Assembly (NCBI RefSeq): GCF_000025605.1
Contig: NC_013894.1
Location: 1 to 64,000 of the forward strand
Direction of reading: 5' to 3'
DNA: 64,000 nucleotides
From: Thermocrinis albus DSM 14484
GTDB lineage: Bacteria > Aquificota > Aquificia > Aquificales > Aquificaceae
Of the stretch, positions 42,972 to 51,287 are shown in pieces (position 1 is the stretch's first letter; each line of letters begins with the position of its first letter). Both the position numbers and the translations under genes were made by a program. The notes beneath the pieces were generated by a model. It saw nothing but the letters and a program-made list of their open reading frames with translations. It made no database searches and was not told the origin of the DNA.

Positions 42972-43603
42972 TACCTCCCCTCCGTCTCTACAGCTATCTT
43001 GGCGGTATAGTACTCAAAACCGTAGGGGTTTACCTTCCTTTCCATTTGGTTCACAAGAAGAGACCTGTTGCTCTGACTGACACGGCGAGTGTAACTGCCG
43101 ATGGAGGAGTAATCTAGAGACTCTACACTTACCTCAGCCTTTATGAGACCTGTAGCCATATCGAGATTTTGCTGATAACTGTTTACGTAAAGGGTAGGTG
43201 GCATGTAGTCCAGCAGATGTCTCATGGTGTTGTTGAAAGACAGATAGTACCCTTTCAAACCCATAAGGATATCCTTACTGTCCTCCACATCCTTTAGGCT
43301 CTTTTCAAGGGTTTTTATACGTTCTTCCAACATCTTCTTCTCTTCGCTCAGTTTTTTAGCCTTTGCCTGAAGGAACTGTTTCTGTACTCTCAGATCCTGG
43401 AGTTCCCTCTCCTCTTCTTCCAGCCTTCTGCTTATGTGTAAATGGTAGAGAAACAGTAAAACGGGTACCGTCCAGAGAAGTAAGGCTGCGTAAGGTAACA
43501 CTCCTTTGGGTAGTCCCTTGACTGCCGTTGGCTTGCCCACTGGAAAGGGCATCCTAAAGGAAGGTTTGTCCCTTCTTTCCTTCACCAGGTTTATTCTTAT
43601 CAC
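42971..43603 (-). CDS. pilN: PilN-like inner-membrane pilus assembly protein
   Basis: This 210-residue protein starts MIRINLVKERRDKP, matching the conserved PilN INLL motif that binds PilM. It has one membrane helix (about 37-55) and a coiled coil (about 58-110), followed by a small periplasmic fold. It works with PilM and PilO. Its stop touches the start of pilO. Confidence 0.87.
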   Translation of the reverse strand: MIRINLVKERRDKPSFRMPFPVGKPTAVKGLPKGVLPYAALLLWTVPVLLFLYHLHISRRLEEEERELQDLRVQKQFLQAKAKKLSEEKKMLEERIKTLEKSLKDVEDSKDILMGLKGYYLSFNNTMRHLLDYMPPTLYVNSYQQNLDMATGLIKAEVSVESLDYSSIGSYTRRVSQSNRSLLVNQMERKVNPYGFEYYTAKIAVETEGR

Positions 43604-44484
43604 TCCGTTACCCCCCTCAAACTTAGCATATAAGGAACCAGCATACTGGGTTTAACATCACTTATATCCAGTATGCCTAGGACGGGCAGGTTCCCCAAAA
43701 TGCTCTCCAACAGATCCTCATCGGAAAGGGCCACCCCTGCCAAGTACACGTTGGAAAGATCGTTGATGACTATGTAGTTCCTCACCTCGGTAAAGAAACT
43801 TTCCAGATACTCCTCATCCCGATTCTTCAGGTAGTCTCTTAAGCTCCAATGAATCACTGAGTAAGATAGAGCTAGGGGAGAGAAGATGGTGAGTATACTG
43901 TAGTCCCAGTCGGTGTAAAGTATGGAGAAAGATTCAGGTAAGCGAAAGTAAAGGCCGTAGTTAATGAGAGCCAGCACTTCGTAATCTAAAATCTTTAGCT
44001 TTAAACCCGCCTTGCTGGTAATTCCTTGAAGTCTTTTTACCGACTCTTCTCTGGCTATACAGAGAAGCACCATGTAGTGTCTGTCTTTGGAGGGTTTAAG
44101 AACGTAGTAGTCGTAAAGGGACGGTTCTTTTATAGTGGAAAGTTCCCTGCTTACAGCCCAGCTTATGGCGTTTTTAAGGTCTTTCTCGCTCATAGTGGAC
44201 GGATACCTGTAAAACTTCAGGAGAGCCTCGTCCACTGAGAGAGCCGCTATAACCTCCTTACCGCTCAGAGAGTGTTTGTTAACCAAATCCCTCAGCACCT
44301 TTATCTTTTCTTCAGGATCGTCCACGTCAAAAAGAACCTCTACAGGTTCCCATAGGGGTTTCTGTGTTTCAGGAGAAAGCTCCAGAAGCCTTAGGTAATG
44401 GGAACCTATCTGGAGAGAAAGACCCACCTTACCTTTTTTCAGGGAAGGTAGCTTAATTTTGGGAAGAGAAAGAGCAAGCTTCAC
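43600..44484 (-). CDS. pilM: PilM-like cytoplasmic actin-fold pilus protein
   Basis: This 294-residue protein fits PilM by position before pilN and by content: KVGLSLQIGSHYLRLLEL, VIAALSVDEALLKFYRYP and KNAISWAVSRELSTI. PilM is an FtsA-like ring protein on the inner face of the membrane. It overlaps ppsA by 4 bp, so the pilus genes are co-transcribed with central-metabolism genes. Confidence 0.83.
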   Translation of the reverse strand: MKLALSLPKIKLPSLKKGKVGLSLQIGSHYLRLLELSPETQKPLWEPVEVLFDVDDPEEKIKVLRDLVNKHSLSGKEVIAALSVDEALLKFYRYPSTMSEKDLKNAISWAVSRELSTIKEPSLYDYYVLKPSKDRHYMVLLCIAREESVKRLQGITSKAGLKLKILDYEVLALINYGLYFRLPESFSILYTDWDYSILTIFSPLALSYSVIHWSLRDYLKNRDEEYLESFFTEVRNYIVINDLSNVYLAGVALSDEDLLESILGNLPVLGILDISDVKPSMLVPYMLSLRGVTE

Positions 44485-47039
44485 ACTCTGGCGCCTCCTT
44501 TGTTCTTCTCTGCTTCCACCACCACCAGGAGGGTTTTGAGGACGGAGTCGGGATTAAGGGATATGCTGTCTATACCTTCCTCCACCAGGAACTGGGCAAA
44601 GTCGGGGAAATCAGAGGGACCCTGTCCGCATATACCCACTTTCTTACCTTTCTCCTTTGCCACCTTTATGAGCTGGGATATAAGCCTTTTGACAGCTTCG
44701 TTACGTTCGTCATAAAGGTGAGCCACCAGACCTGAGTCTCTATCTAGACCTAAGGTTAGCTGAGTAAGATCGTTGGAGCCTATGGAGAAACCATCAAATA
44801 TCTCCGCAAACTTATCGGCCAGTATAACGTTGGACGGCAGTTCCGCCATCACGTACACCTCAAGACCGTTGTCGCCTTTCTTAAGTCCGTACTCTTCCAT
44901 CACCTCAAGGACCTTCTGTCCTTCCTCGGGTGTCCTGCAGAAAGGTATCATCACCTTAGTGTTGGTAAGACCCATCTTGTTTCTGACTCTCAGTATGGCC
45001 ATACACTCTAACCCGAAGGCTTCTTTATAGGCTTCTGAATAGTAGCGGGATGCACCGCGCCATCCCAGCATGGGGTTTTCCTCTTCGGGTTCAAAGAGAT
45101 CACCTCCTATGAGACCCCTGTACTCATTGGACTTAAAGTCGGAGAACCTTACTATCACAGGATTTGGGTAAAAGGCAGCGGATATCTTGGCTATCCCATA
45201 AGAAAGCTTCTTTACAAAGTACTGGGCTTTATCTTCGTAGCCAAAGGTGAGATTCTCTATATCCTCCAGAATTCTCTTAAGGTTAACCTGTCTCCTGTCT
45301 TTACCCTTTGCCAGCTTACTCTTAAGGGGCTCTTTGGCAAAGCGGTAAATGTGGGACATACTGCAGTTACCCTTCTCGTCCACTAATCCCTGTATATGTA
45401 GTTCTTCGTACAGAGCCTTAAGATCCTGGTAATGGAGAAGGGCCAGAGGATGTACCTTTATGTAGTTGGCTATGATAAACTCCTCCCGCGCCAGACCCAC
45501 ACCATCGTTGGGTATGAAAGAGTACCTGAAGGCAGCTTCAGGATTACCCACGTTCATCATTATCCTAGTGTTGGGTCTGGGTAAATCCTTAAGGTTTATC
45601 TCCTCCACTTCGTAGGGGACGTACCCTTCGTAAACGTATCCTATCTCACCTTCCGCACAGGACATGGTGATCTCCATACCAGTGCTGAGGACCTCTGTAG
45701 CCTTGTGGGTACCTACTATGGCCGGTATACCCAGCTCCCTGGCCACTATGGCGGCGTGAGCGGTTCTTCCTCCCCTGTTGGTTATTATACCGGCTGCTTT
45801 CTTCATAACAGGTTCCCAGTCTGGGTCCGTTATGTCGGTAACCAGTATTTCACCCTCCTGGAACTGACCGGCATCCTTAAGATCGTGTATGACCCTCACT
45901 TTCCCGTGGGCTATCTTGTCACCCACCGCTATTCCATATAGGATGCGCTTTTTGGCGCGTTCTTCTATAGGTTCTAACAGTTTGTAGACTTTGAGAATGT
46001 TCTCCTCTCTGCGAGAGTGGACAGTTTCTGGGCGTGCTTGTACTACAAAGAGCTGGTTAGATAGTCCGTCCTTCGCCCACTCTATGTCCATAGGTGTCCA
46101 GCGCCCGTTCTTCTTGCTGTAGTGCTCCTCTATCAGTATGGCCCACCTTGCCAACTTCAGTATCTCATCATCCTCCAAAGCAAACTTCTTTTGCTCCGAC
46201 AGAGGTACGTTAACGATCTTGGTTCTCTCAGGCCCAGTACCGTAAACCATCTTTCTGTCTTTTCTTCCCAGTTTTTTTTCTATGATGGCTGAGTAACCTG
46301 CCTGCAGTGTAGGTTTGAAAACCATATACTCGTCGGGTGTGACCATACCCTGTACTAATAGCTCTCCTAGACCGTAGGTGGCGTTTATAACCACCACGTC
46401 TTTGAAGCCTGATTCTGTATCTAACGTGAACATAACACCTGAAGCACCAAGATCGGATCTCACCATCTTCTGTACACCCATAGCTATGCCTACCTTAAAG
46501 TGGTCAAAACCGAAGGATTCTCTGTAGGATATGGCTCTGTCTGTAAAGAGAGAGGCAAAACCGTTCTTGACCGCCGTCAGTACGTTCTCCGCCCCCACTA
46601 CGTTCAGATAGGTTTCTTGCTGACCTGCAAAGGAGGCATGAGGTAAATCCTCCGCGGTGGCAGAGGATCTTACTGCCACGTCTACTGCAAAGGATCCATA
46701 GCGCTCGGAAAGCTTTCTGTAGTACTCTTTTATGAGATCTTCAAGACCCGGAGGAAACTCTCCACCCTTTATAAGTTCTCTTATCTGGTAACCCCTTTTG
46801 GCCAGATCCTCCGTGTTCTTAGGATCAAGGCCAGACAGGATTTTCTTTATCTCCGTCTCCAACTTGTTGTACCTTATAAACTCGTAGTAAGTTTCTGAGG
46901 TAACCACAAAACCGTAGGGTATGTTTATGCCCAGCTGGGAGAGGTTACGGATCATCTCACCCAGGGAGGCATTTTTACCCCCCACTAGGGGGATGTCCTC
47001 TATACCTACCTCGTCCAGCCACACCACGTATCTCTTCAT
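44481..47039 (-). CDS. ppsA: Phosphoenolpyruvate synthase
   Basis: This 852-residue enzyme has an N-terminal ATP-grasp part (VGGKNASLGEMIRNL; VRSSATAEDLPHASFAGQQE), the swivelling phosphohistidine domain (GGRTAHAAIVARELGIPAIV) and a C-terminal TIM barrel (FSIGSNDLTQLTLGLDRD; GICGQGPSD). It converts pyruvate to PEP for gluconeogenesis, which suits an autotroph. It lies 12 bp after glyS. Confidence 0.97.
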   Translation of the reverse strand: MKRYVVWLDEVGIEDIPLVGGKNASLGEMIRNLSQLGINIPYGFVVTSETYYEFIRYNKLETEIKKILSGLDPKNTEDLAKRGYQIRELIKGGEFPPGLEDLIKEYYRKLSERYGSFAVDVAVRSSATAEDLPHASFAGQQETYLNVVGAENVLTAVKNGFASLFTDRAISYRESFGFDHFKVGIAMGVQKMVRSDLGASGVMFTLDTESGFKDVVVINATYGLGELLVQGMVTPDEYMVFKPTLQAGYSAIIEKKLGRKDRKMVYGTGPERTKIVNVPLSEQKKFALEDDEILKLARWAILIEEHYSKKNGRWTPMDIEWAKDGLSNQLFVVQARPETVHSRREENILKVYKLLEPIEERAKKRILYGIAVGDKIAHGKVRVIHDLKDAGQFQEGEILVTDITDPDWEPVMKKAAGIITNRGGRTAHAAIVARELGIPAIVGTHKATEVLSTGMEITMSCAEGEIGYVYEGYVPYEVEEINLKDLPRPNTRIMMNVGNPEAAFRYSFIPNDGVGLAREEFIIANYIKVHPLALLHYQDLKALYEELHIQGLVDEKGNCSMSHIYRFAKEPLKSKLAKGKDRRQVNLKRILEDIENLTFGYEDKAQYFVKKLSYGIAKISAAFYPNPVIVRFSDFKSNEYRGLIGGDLFEPEEENPMLGWRGASRYYSEAYKEAFGLECMAILRVRNKMGLTNTKVMIPFCRTPEEGQKVLEVMEEYGLKKGDNGLEVYVMAELPSNVILADKFAEIFDGFSIGSNDLTQLTLGLDRDSGLVAHLYDERNEAVKRLISQLIKVAKEKGKKVGICGQGPSDFPDFAQFLVEEGIDSISLNPDSVLKTLLVVVEAEKNKGGARV

Positions 47040-47051
47040 TCCAATCCTCCT

Positions 47052-49016
47052 CTATGTGATGAGATCAAAGTTGGCAAATCTCTCCATAAGTTTTCTTACT
47101 CTCATCAGAAGAGCCAATCTGTTGGTTCTTATAGCTTCATCTTTGTCCATCACCAGAACACTGTCGAAAAACTCATCTACCACAGGTTTTATCTTCCACA
47201 GATCGGAAAGGCTTGGGCTTTCCTCTAGCTGGAGGAGCTTTTCGTAAAGTCTCTTTTCCGCCTCTTCCCTCAGGAGCGTCTCTTTCACCTTGTCCTCCAG
47301 CCATCCCTTGGGCAGAATCCTGACCACCCTCCTGTACACCTCCACCACATCTTTAAATCTTTCCTCCTCCCTTATGTTGGCAATGCTCCTTACCAATTTT
47401 ATCACTTCCAGAGGTCTTAGGGGAGAGTGCACAGACAGAACGGCTCTAACTACATCCTGTCCGTAGGGTTCCAGATAAGCCTCCAGCCGGTTTCTCAGAA
47501 ACTCCTCCAGTTTTGGACTCACCTCCACAAGATCATCTATGTGAAGATCCAGTTGATGGGCATCTATGATGGCCAGTACTCCAAAGGCGGCACGCTTGAG
47601 GCCATAAGGATCCGAACTACCTGTGGGAACTTCCCCTGCTTCTAAGAGGGTCTTTATGGTATCCAGCTTGTCGGCAAGAGAGAGAACGTAAGAGACGGGA
47701 CTCAGAGGGACTGGATCATGGGCTCTGGCAGGAAGGTACTGCTCGTAAAGAGCACGTGCCACCTCTTCATCCTCACCTTGTGCCTTGGCATACACGTAAC
47801 CCATATAACCTTGAAGTTCGTCCATCTCCCTCACCATATGGGTAAGTAGGTCTGCCTTGGAAAGGTAAGCGGCTCTTTTTATCTTCTCTTTGATCCCTTC
47901 TTCTAAATTAAGGGTACCGGCTATTTTCTGAGATAGCTCCATCACCCTTATGGTTTTGTCCCACATACTGCCGGCTCGTGGATGAAACACCACACCCGAG
48001 AGCTGTTCCACCAGCTGGTCCAACGGACGCTTAAGATCCTCCTTATAGAAGAAGAGGGCATCCTCCAGCCTAGCCTTTACCACTTTCCTGTATCCTTCCA
48101 CTATTTCACCGTTCTTCGGGGCGTTGTTACTGACAGCTAAGAAGAAAGGTAGTAGTCTATCTTCCTCTTGAGACCTTACACAGAAGAACCTTTGGTGATG
48201 GGCCAAAACCGTAATTATCACCTTCTCAGGAAGTTCCAGGTACTTATCTTCAAAGCTTCCCACCACCACAAAGGGAAACTCCACCAGGTTGGCCACCTCT
48301 TCTTGGAGGCCTTCAGGATACTCGGGTACACCCCCTAACCTGTAGGCCTCTTCCTTTAGCATGCTGAGGATTAGTCCCAGCCTCTCGTTAAACTGGGGTA
48401 TTACGTAAGCGTCTGTCAGTTTCTGAAGATACTCCTCTGCGGAACCTAGCTCTATCCAACCGGAGGAGAGAAATCGGTGACCCTTTGTCTTTCTGTCAGC
48501 CTTTATGTTTCCGAAGGTGAGGGGAACTATTTGATCACCCCAAAGGGCACATATCCACCTTACGGGTCTTGAGAAACGCACACCGGAGGAGTCCCACCTC
48601 ATGCTTTTGGGAAAAGGTACCGAAAGAAGGATCTCTTCAAAACTCTTGGAGAGAAGCTCCAAAGGGCTCTCCTCTTTGACTATTCTGCGTACAGCTACGT
48701 ACGTACCTCTGTCCTTCTGAAGGTGGATAAGATCCTCCTCACGTGCCTTCACCCTATCCAGAAAGGCAAGGAGTGCTTTTGTAGGTTTACCATCCTGGTA
48801 AGCCACCGAAAGGGGTGGACCCACAATCAGCTCCTCTCTTTCCTCTCCTTCGTTCTTAAAGTCCTTCAGGTAAAAGGCCAGTCTGCGGGGTGTGGCGTAG
48901 GTGATTAAATCGTCCCTCTTCAGGAGGACTGAAAATCTCTCTCTAAGATACTCTACCGCCAGTGGTATAACACGGGCTGGCAGCTCTTCCGTACCTATCT
49001 CTATCAGAAGGTCCAT
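47052..49016 (-). CDS. glyS: Glycyl-tRNA synthetase beta subunit
   Basis: The 654-residue protein begins MDLLIEIGTEELPARVIPLA, the hallmark of GlyS, and continues with FPKSMRWDSSGVRFSRPVRW and the late KRAAFGVLAIID segment. It binds tRNA-Gly; the catalytic alpha subunit (glyQ) is not in this window. It is 1 bp after the TPR gene. Confidence 0.97.
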   Translation of the reverse strand: MDLLIEIGTEELPARVIPLAVEYLRERFSVLLKRDDLITYATPRRLAFYLKDFKNEGEEREELIVGPPLSVAYQDGKPTKALLAFLDRVKAREEDLIHLQKDRGTYVAVRRIVKEESPLELLSKSFEEILLSVPFPKSMRWDSSGVRFSRPVRWICALWGDQIVPLTFGNIKADRKTKGHRFLSSGWIELGSAEEYLQKLTDAYVIPQFNERLGLILSMLKEEAYRLGGVPEYPEGLQEEVANLVEFPFVVVGSFEDKYLELPEKVIITVLAHHQRFFCVRSQEEDRLLPFFLAVSNNAPKNGEIVEGYRKVVKARLEDALFFYKEDLKRPLDQLVEQLSGVVFHPRAGSMWDKTIRVMELSQKIAGTLNLEEGIKEKIKRAAYLSKADLLTHMVREMDELQGYMGYVYAKAQGEDEEVARALYEQYLPARAHDPVPLSPVSYVLSLADKLDTIKTLLEAGEVPTGSSDPYGLKRAAFGVLAIIDAHQLDLHIDDLVEVSPKLEEFLRNRLEAYLEPYGQDVVRAVLSVHSPLRPLEVIKLVRSIANIREEERFKDVVEVYRRVVRILPKGWLEDKVKETLLREEAEKRLYEKLLQLEESPSLSDLWKIKPVVDEFFDSVLVMDKDEAIRTNRLALLMRVRKLMERFANFDLIT

Positions 49017-49017
49017 G

Positions 49018-49572
49018 TTATATCACCTCAGACAGGATAAGTCGGGAGAGATTTTCCCAATAGGTTCCCCTGTATTTCTCAGCTATCGTGTTTAATATCT
49101 TAGTGGCTTCTGATTTGTTACCTAAGGCCATCTGTACCTGTGCTTTCAGAATCTGGGCAGAGGGATAGTTGAAGTTCTCCTCCGTTATGGAGGTCAGTTC
49201 TTGAAGAGCTTTGTTGTACTGGCCCTTAGTGTAGTAGTAAAAAGCCAACCTCTCCCTGTAGAGGGCAGACAGGTCCCTATCCTTGGTAGATTCCAGTATG
49301 TCCTTGAGGATTCCCTCCTCGTTGGTATCCTGCATCTTCAGTAGGTAGGAAAGAAGGAGAGGTCTCAGTGGACCGGCATTGTCCTTGGTTTTCTGTATAA
49401 GATCTCTAGCCTTTTGGTAGTCTCCTGCCTGTAAGAGCCTTCTTATCTCCCACTCGGTGTAAGAAACCCTCTGAAGGTTCTTCTGGCGGTTTTGCTGATA
49501 AAGGAAGAAAATCCCTGCCGATAGGGTCAGTACTCCCGCCGCTGCGAGACCAGCCCAGATAATCCTACGCAT
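49018..49572 (-). CDS. TPR protein with N-terminal membrane anchor
   Basis: This 184-residue protein has one membrane helix (about 5-24, WAGLAAAGVLTLSAGIFFLY) followed by helical repeats (about 38-180) resembling the YfgM/TPR_21 type. These proteins act as periplasmic scaffolds or chaperones near the Sec machinery, but the function here is unknown. The start is set at the ATG at 49572: it gives MRRIIWAG and lies 8 nt from a - strand TAAAAT (+ 49581-49586). A longer upstream frame would run through dapA. Confidence 0.8.
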   Translation of the reverse strand: MRRIIWAGLAAAGVLTLSAGIFFLYQQNRQKNLQRVSYTEWEIRRLLQAGDYQKARDLIQKTKDNAGPLRPLLLSYLLKMQDTNEEGILKDILESTKDRDLSALYRERLAFYYYTKGQYNKALQELTSITEENFNYPSAQILKAQVQMALGNKSEATKILNTIAEKYRGTYWENLSRLILSEVI

Positions 49573-49602
49573 TGGGAAAAATTTTAAACTATAATTAGAG
49601 AC
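49573..49602. promoter_or_regulatory. Divergent promoters between the TPR gene and dapA
   Basis: In this 30-bp gap the + strand has TATAAT (49590-49595), 7 nt before the dapA ATG. The - strand has TAAAAT (49581-49586), 8 nt before the TPR gene. Neither gene has room for a ribosome site, so both mRNAs look leaderless. Confidence 0.6.
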
Positions 49603-50499
49603 ATGTTCAGCGGTTCTATAGTGGCCCTCATAACGCCTTTCAAAAACGGAGAGGTGGATTATGAAGCCCTCAGGAACTTGGTGGAGTTTCACATAAGGGG
49701 TGGTACCGACGCCATTCTGGTTTGCGGGACTACGGGAGAGGCACCCACCCTTACCTTTGAGGAGCACGAGAAGGTAATAGAGGAGACGGTAAAGTATGCG
49801 GCAGGCAGGATAAAGGTCATAGCGGGGACAGGTGCCAACGCCACCCACGAAGCTATAGAGCTTACCAGTCATGCCAAGAAGGTGGGGGCCGATGCCTGCC
49901 TTTTGGTGGTTCCTTACTACAACAAACCAACGCAGGAAGGCATATATCGCCACTTTAAAACAGTGGCTGACGAGGTGGATATTCCCATAATCCTTTACAA
50001 CATTCCCTCTCGCACAGGGGTAGAGATCGCTCCCGAAACCATCTACAGGCTGGTGAAAGAATGCCCTAACGTGGTAGGTTCCAAGGAATCTACACCCAGT
50101 ATGGACAGGATATCGGAACTGAGAAGACTGTTGGGGGACAACTTCACCATACTTTCCGGAGATGACTCTCTCACACTACCTATGATGGCCTTGGGAGCAA
50201 AAGGCGTCATATCTGTTGCCAACAATGTGTTGCCCAAAGAGGTGAAGGCTCTCACGCGTTATGCCCTTGAAGGTGACTTTAGAAGGGCTCGTGAACTCCA
50301 CTACTATCTTTGGGATCTCTTTAAGATCCTCTTTGTGGAGACAAACCCCATACCTGTGAAAACAGCCTGTTGGTTGATGGGATTGTGTGAGAAAGAGTTC
50401 CGTCTTCCCCTCTGTGAGATGAGACCTGAAAACGAGAGAAAGCTGGTGGAGGTCCTCCGTCGTTATAACATTCCCATAGTGAGGGATGTACAATATTAA
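49603..50499 (+). CDS. dapA: 4-hydroxy-tetrahydrodipicolinate synthase
   Basis: This 298-residue TIM-barrel enzyme has GTTGEAPTLTFEEH, the catalytic-Tyr motif VVPYYNKPTQEGIYRHF, YNIPSRTG and the Schiff-base Lys161 in VVGSKEST. It condenses pyruvate with aspartate semialdehyde toward lysine and diaminopimelate. The gene begins directly behind a -10 box. Confidence 0.96.
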   Translation: MFSGSIVALITPFKNGEVDYEALRNLVEFHIRGGTDAILVCGTTGEAPTLTFEEHEKVIEETVKYAAGRIKVIAGTGANATHEAIELTSHAKKVGADACLLVVPYYNKPTQEGIYRHFKTVADEVDIPIILYNIPSRTGVEIAPETIYRLVKECPNVVGSKESTPSMDRISELRRLLGDNFTILSGDDSLTLPMMALGAKGVISVANNVLPKEVKALTRYALEGDFRRARELHYYLWDLFKILFVETNPIPVKTACWLMGLCEKEFRLPLCEMRPENERKLVEVLRRYNIPIVRDVQY

Positions 50500-50504
50500 A
50501 TAGT

Positions 50505-51287
50505 ATGAGATTTAAGGAGCCTTACAAAGGCTGGGAACTGGAGTTCCAGCTGGTACCTGTGGAGAAGATACGCATACCTTCCATACAGAGGGAACTCTCC
50601 GATATGCATATAAAAAGATTGGTGGAGTCTATAGAGAAGGTGGGTTTCATAGAGCCCATCACCTTGGTACCCGCCCAAGAGGAAGGTTATTACGAGGTGA
50701 TAAACGGCCAGCATCGTCTGGAAGCCGCCAAAATTCTGGGTATAAGGGAGCTCCCCGCCATAATTCTTCCCTCCTCTGCCAAAAACTACATCATAGCCCT
50801 AAACACGGAGAAAGTGCCTTCTCTTAAGGACAGAGCACACCAAGCCTACGAGATCTTCATGGATCACCTGAAGGCCAACCCTGATACCAAGGAGTACGAG
50901 CTGGAGCCTATGGTGGAGGATGCTTATCTCCTCACTATAGGTTTTGTGGTGGATCACTTTAAAGACAAAAAGTTTCCAGGGTATGCCTTTGAGAAAATCC
51001 TGAAGAAAGTGGATTTCTTCTTGAACGATCCTCTCTCCGCAGCCAAGGAAGAACGCCAGAAGAGGGCTGAGGTTCTTCTGAAAGCTAAGGAGATCCTCAA
51101 CAGAAGGTACGAAGAGCTTCAGCTTAAGAACCCCCTTCAGAAGGAGGCGATAGTAAGCAAAGCTTTTCAAGAGGTGTACGGTAGGTACGTGAGGGTGGTG
51201 GGAGATGACTTTTATGAGGTCTTTGACAAACTTATAGAGGCTATGCAGAGGATCACCTTTGAAGAAGGAGAACTTCAGGAGCTTTGA
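50505..51287 (+). CDS. ParB/sulfiredoxin-fold nuclease-domain protein
   Basis: This 260-residue protein has a ParB N-terminal domain (about 15-110), with the nucleotide-binding motif NGQHRLEAAKILGI near residue 67-80. The rest is helical and lacks the clear HTH and dimer regions of a chromosome-partition ParB. It may be a CTPase/nuclease-type regulator; its function is unknown. It lies 5 bp after dapA and overlaps the P-type ATPase by 29 bp. Confidence 0.75.
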   Translation: MRFKEPYKGWELEFQLVPVEKIRIPSIQRELSDMHIKRLVESIEKVGFIEPITLVPAQEEGYYEVINGQHRLEAAKILGIRELPAIILPSSAKNYIIALNTEKVPSLKDRAHQAYEIFMDHLKANPDTKEYELEPMVEDAYLLTIGFVVDHFKDKKFPGYAFEKILKKVDFFLNDPLSAAKEERQKRAEVLLKAKEILNRRYEELQLKNPLQKEAIVSKAFQEVYGRYVRVVGDDFYEVFDKLIEAMQRITFEEGELQEL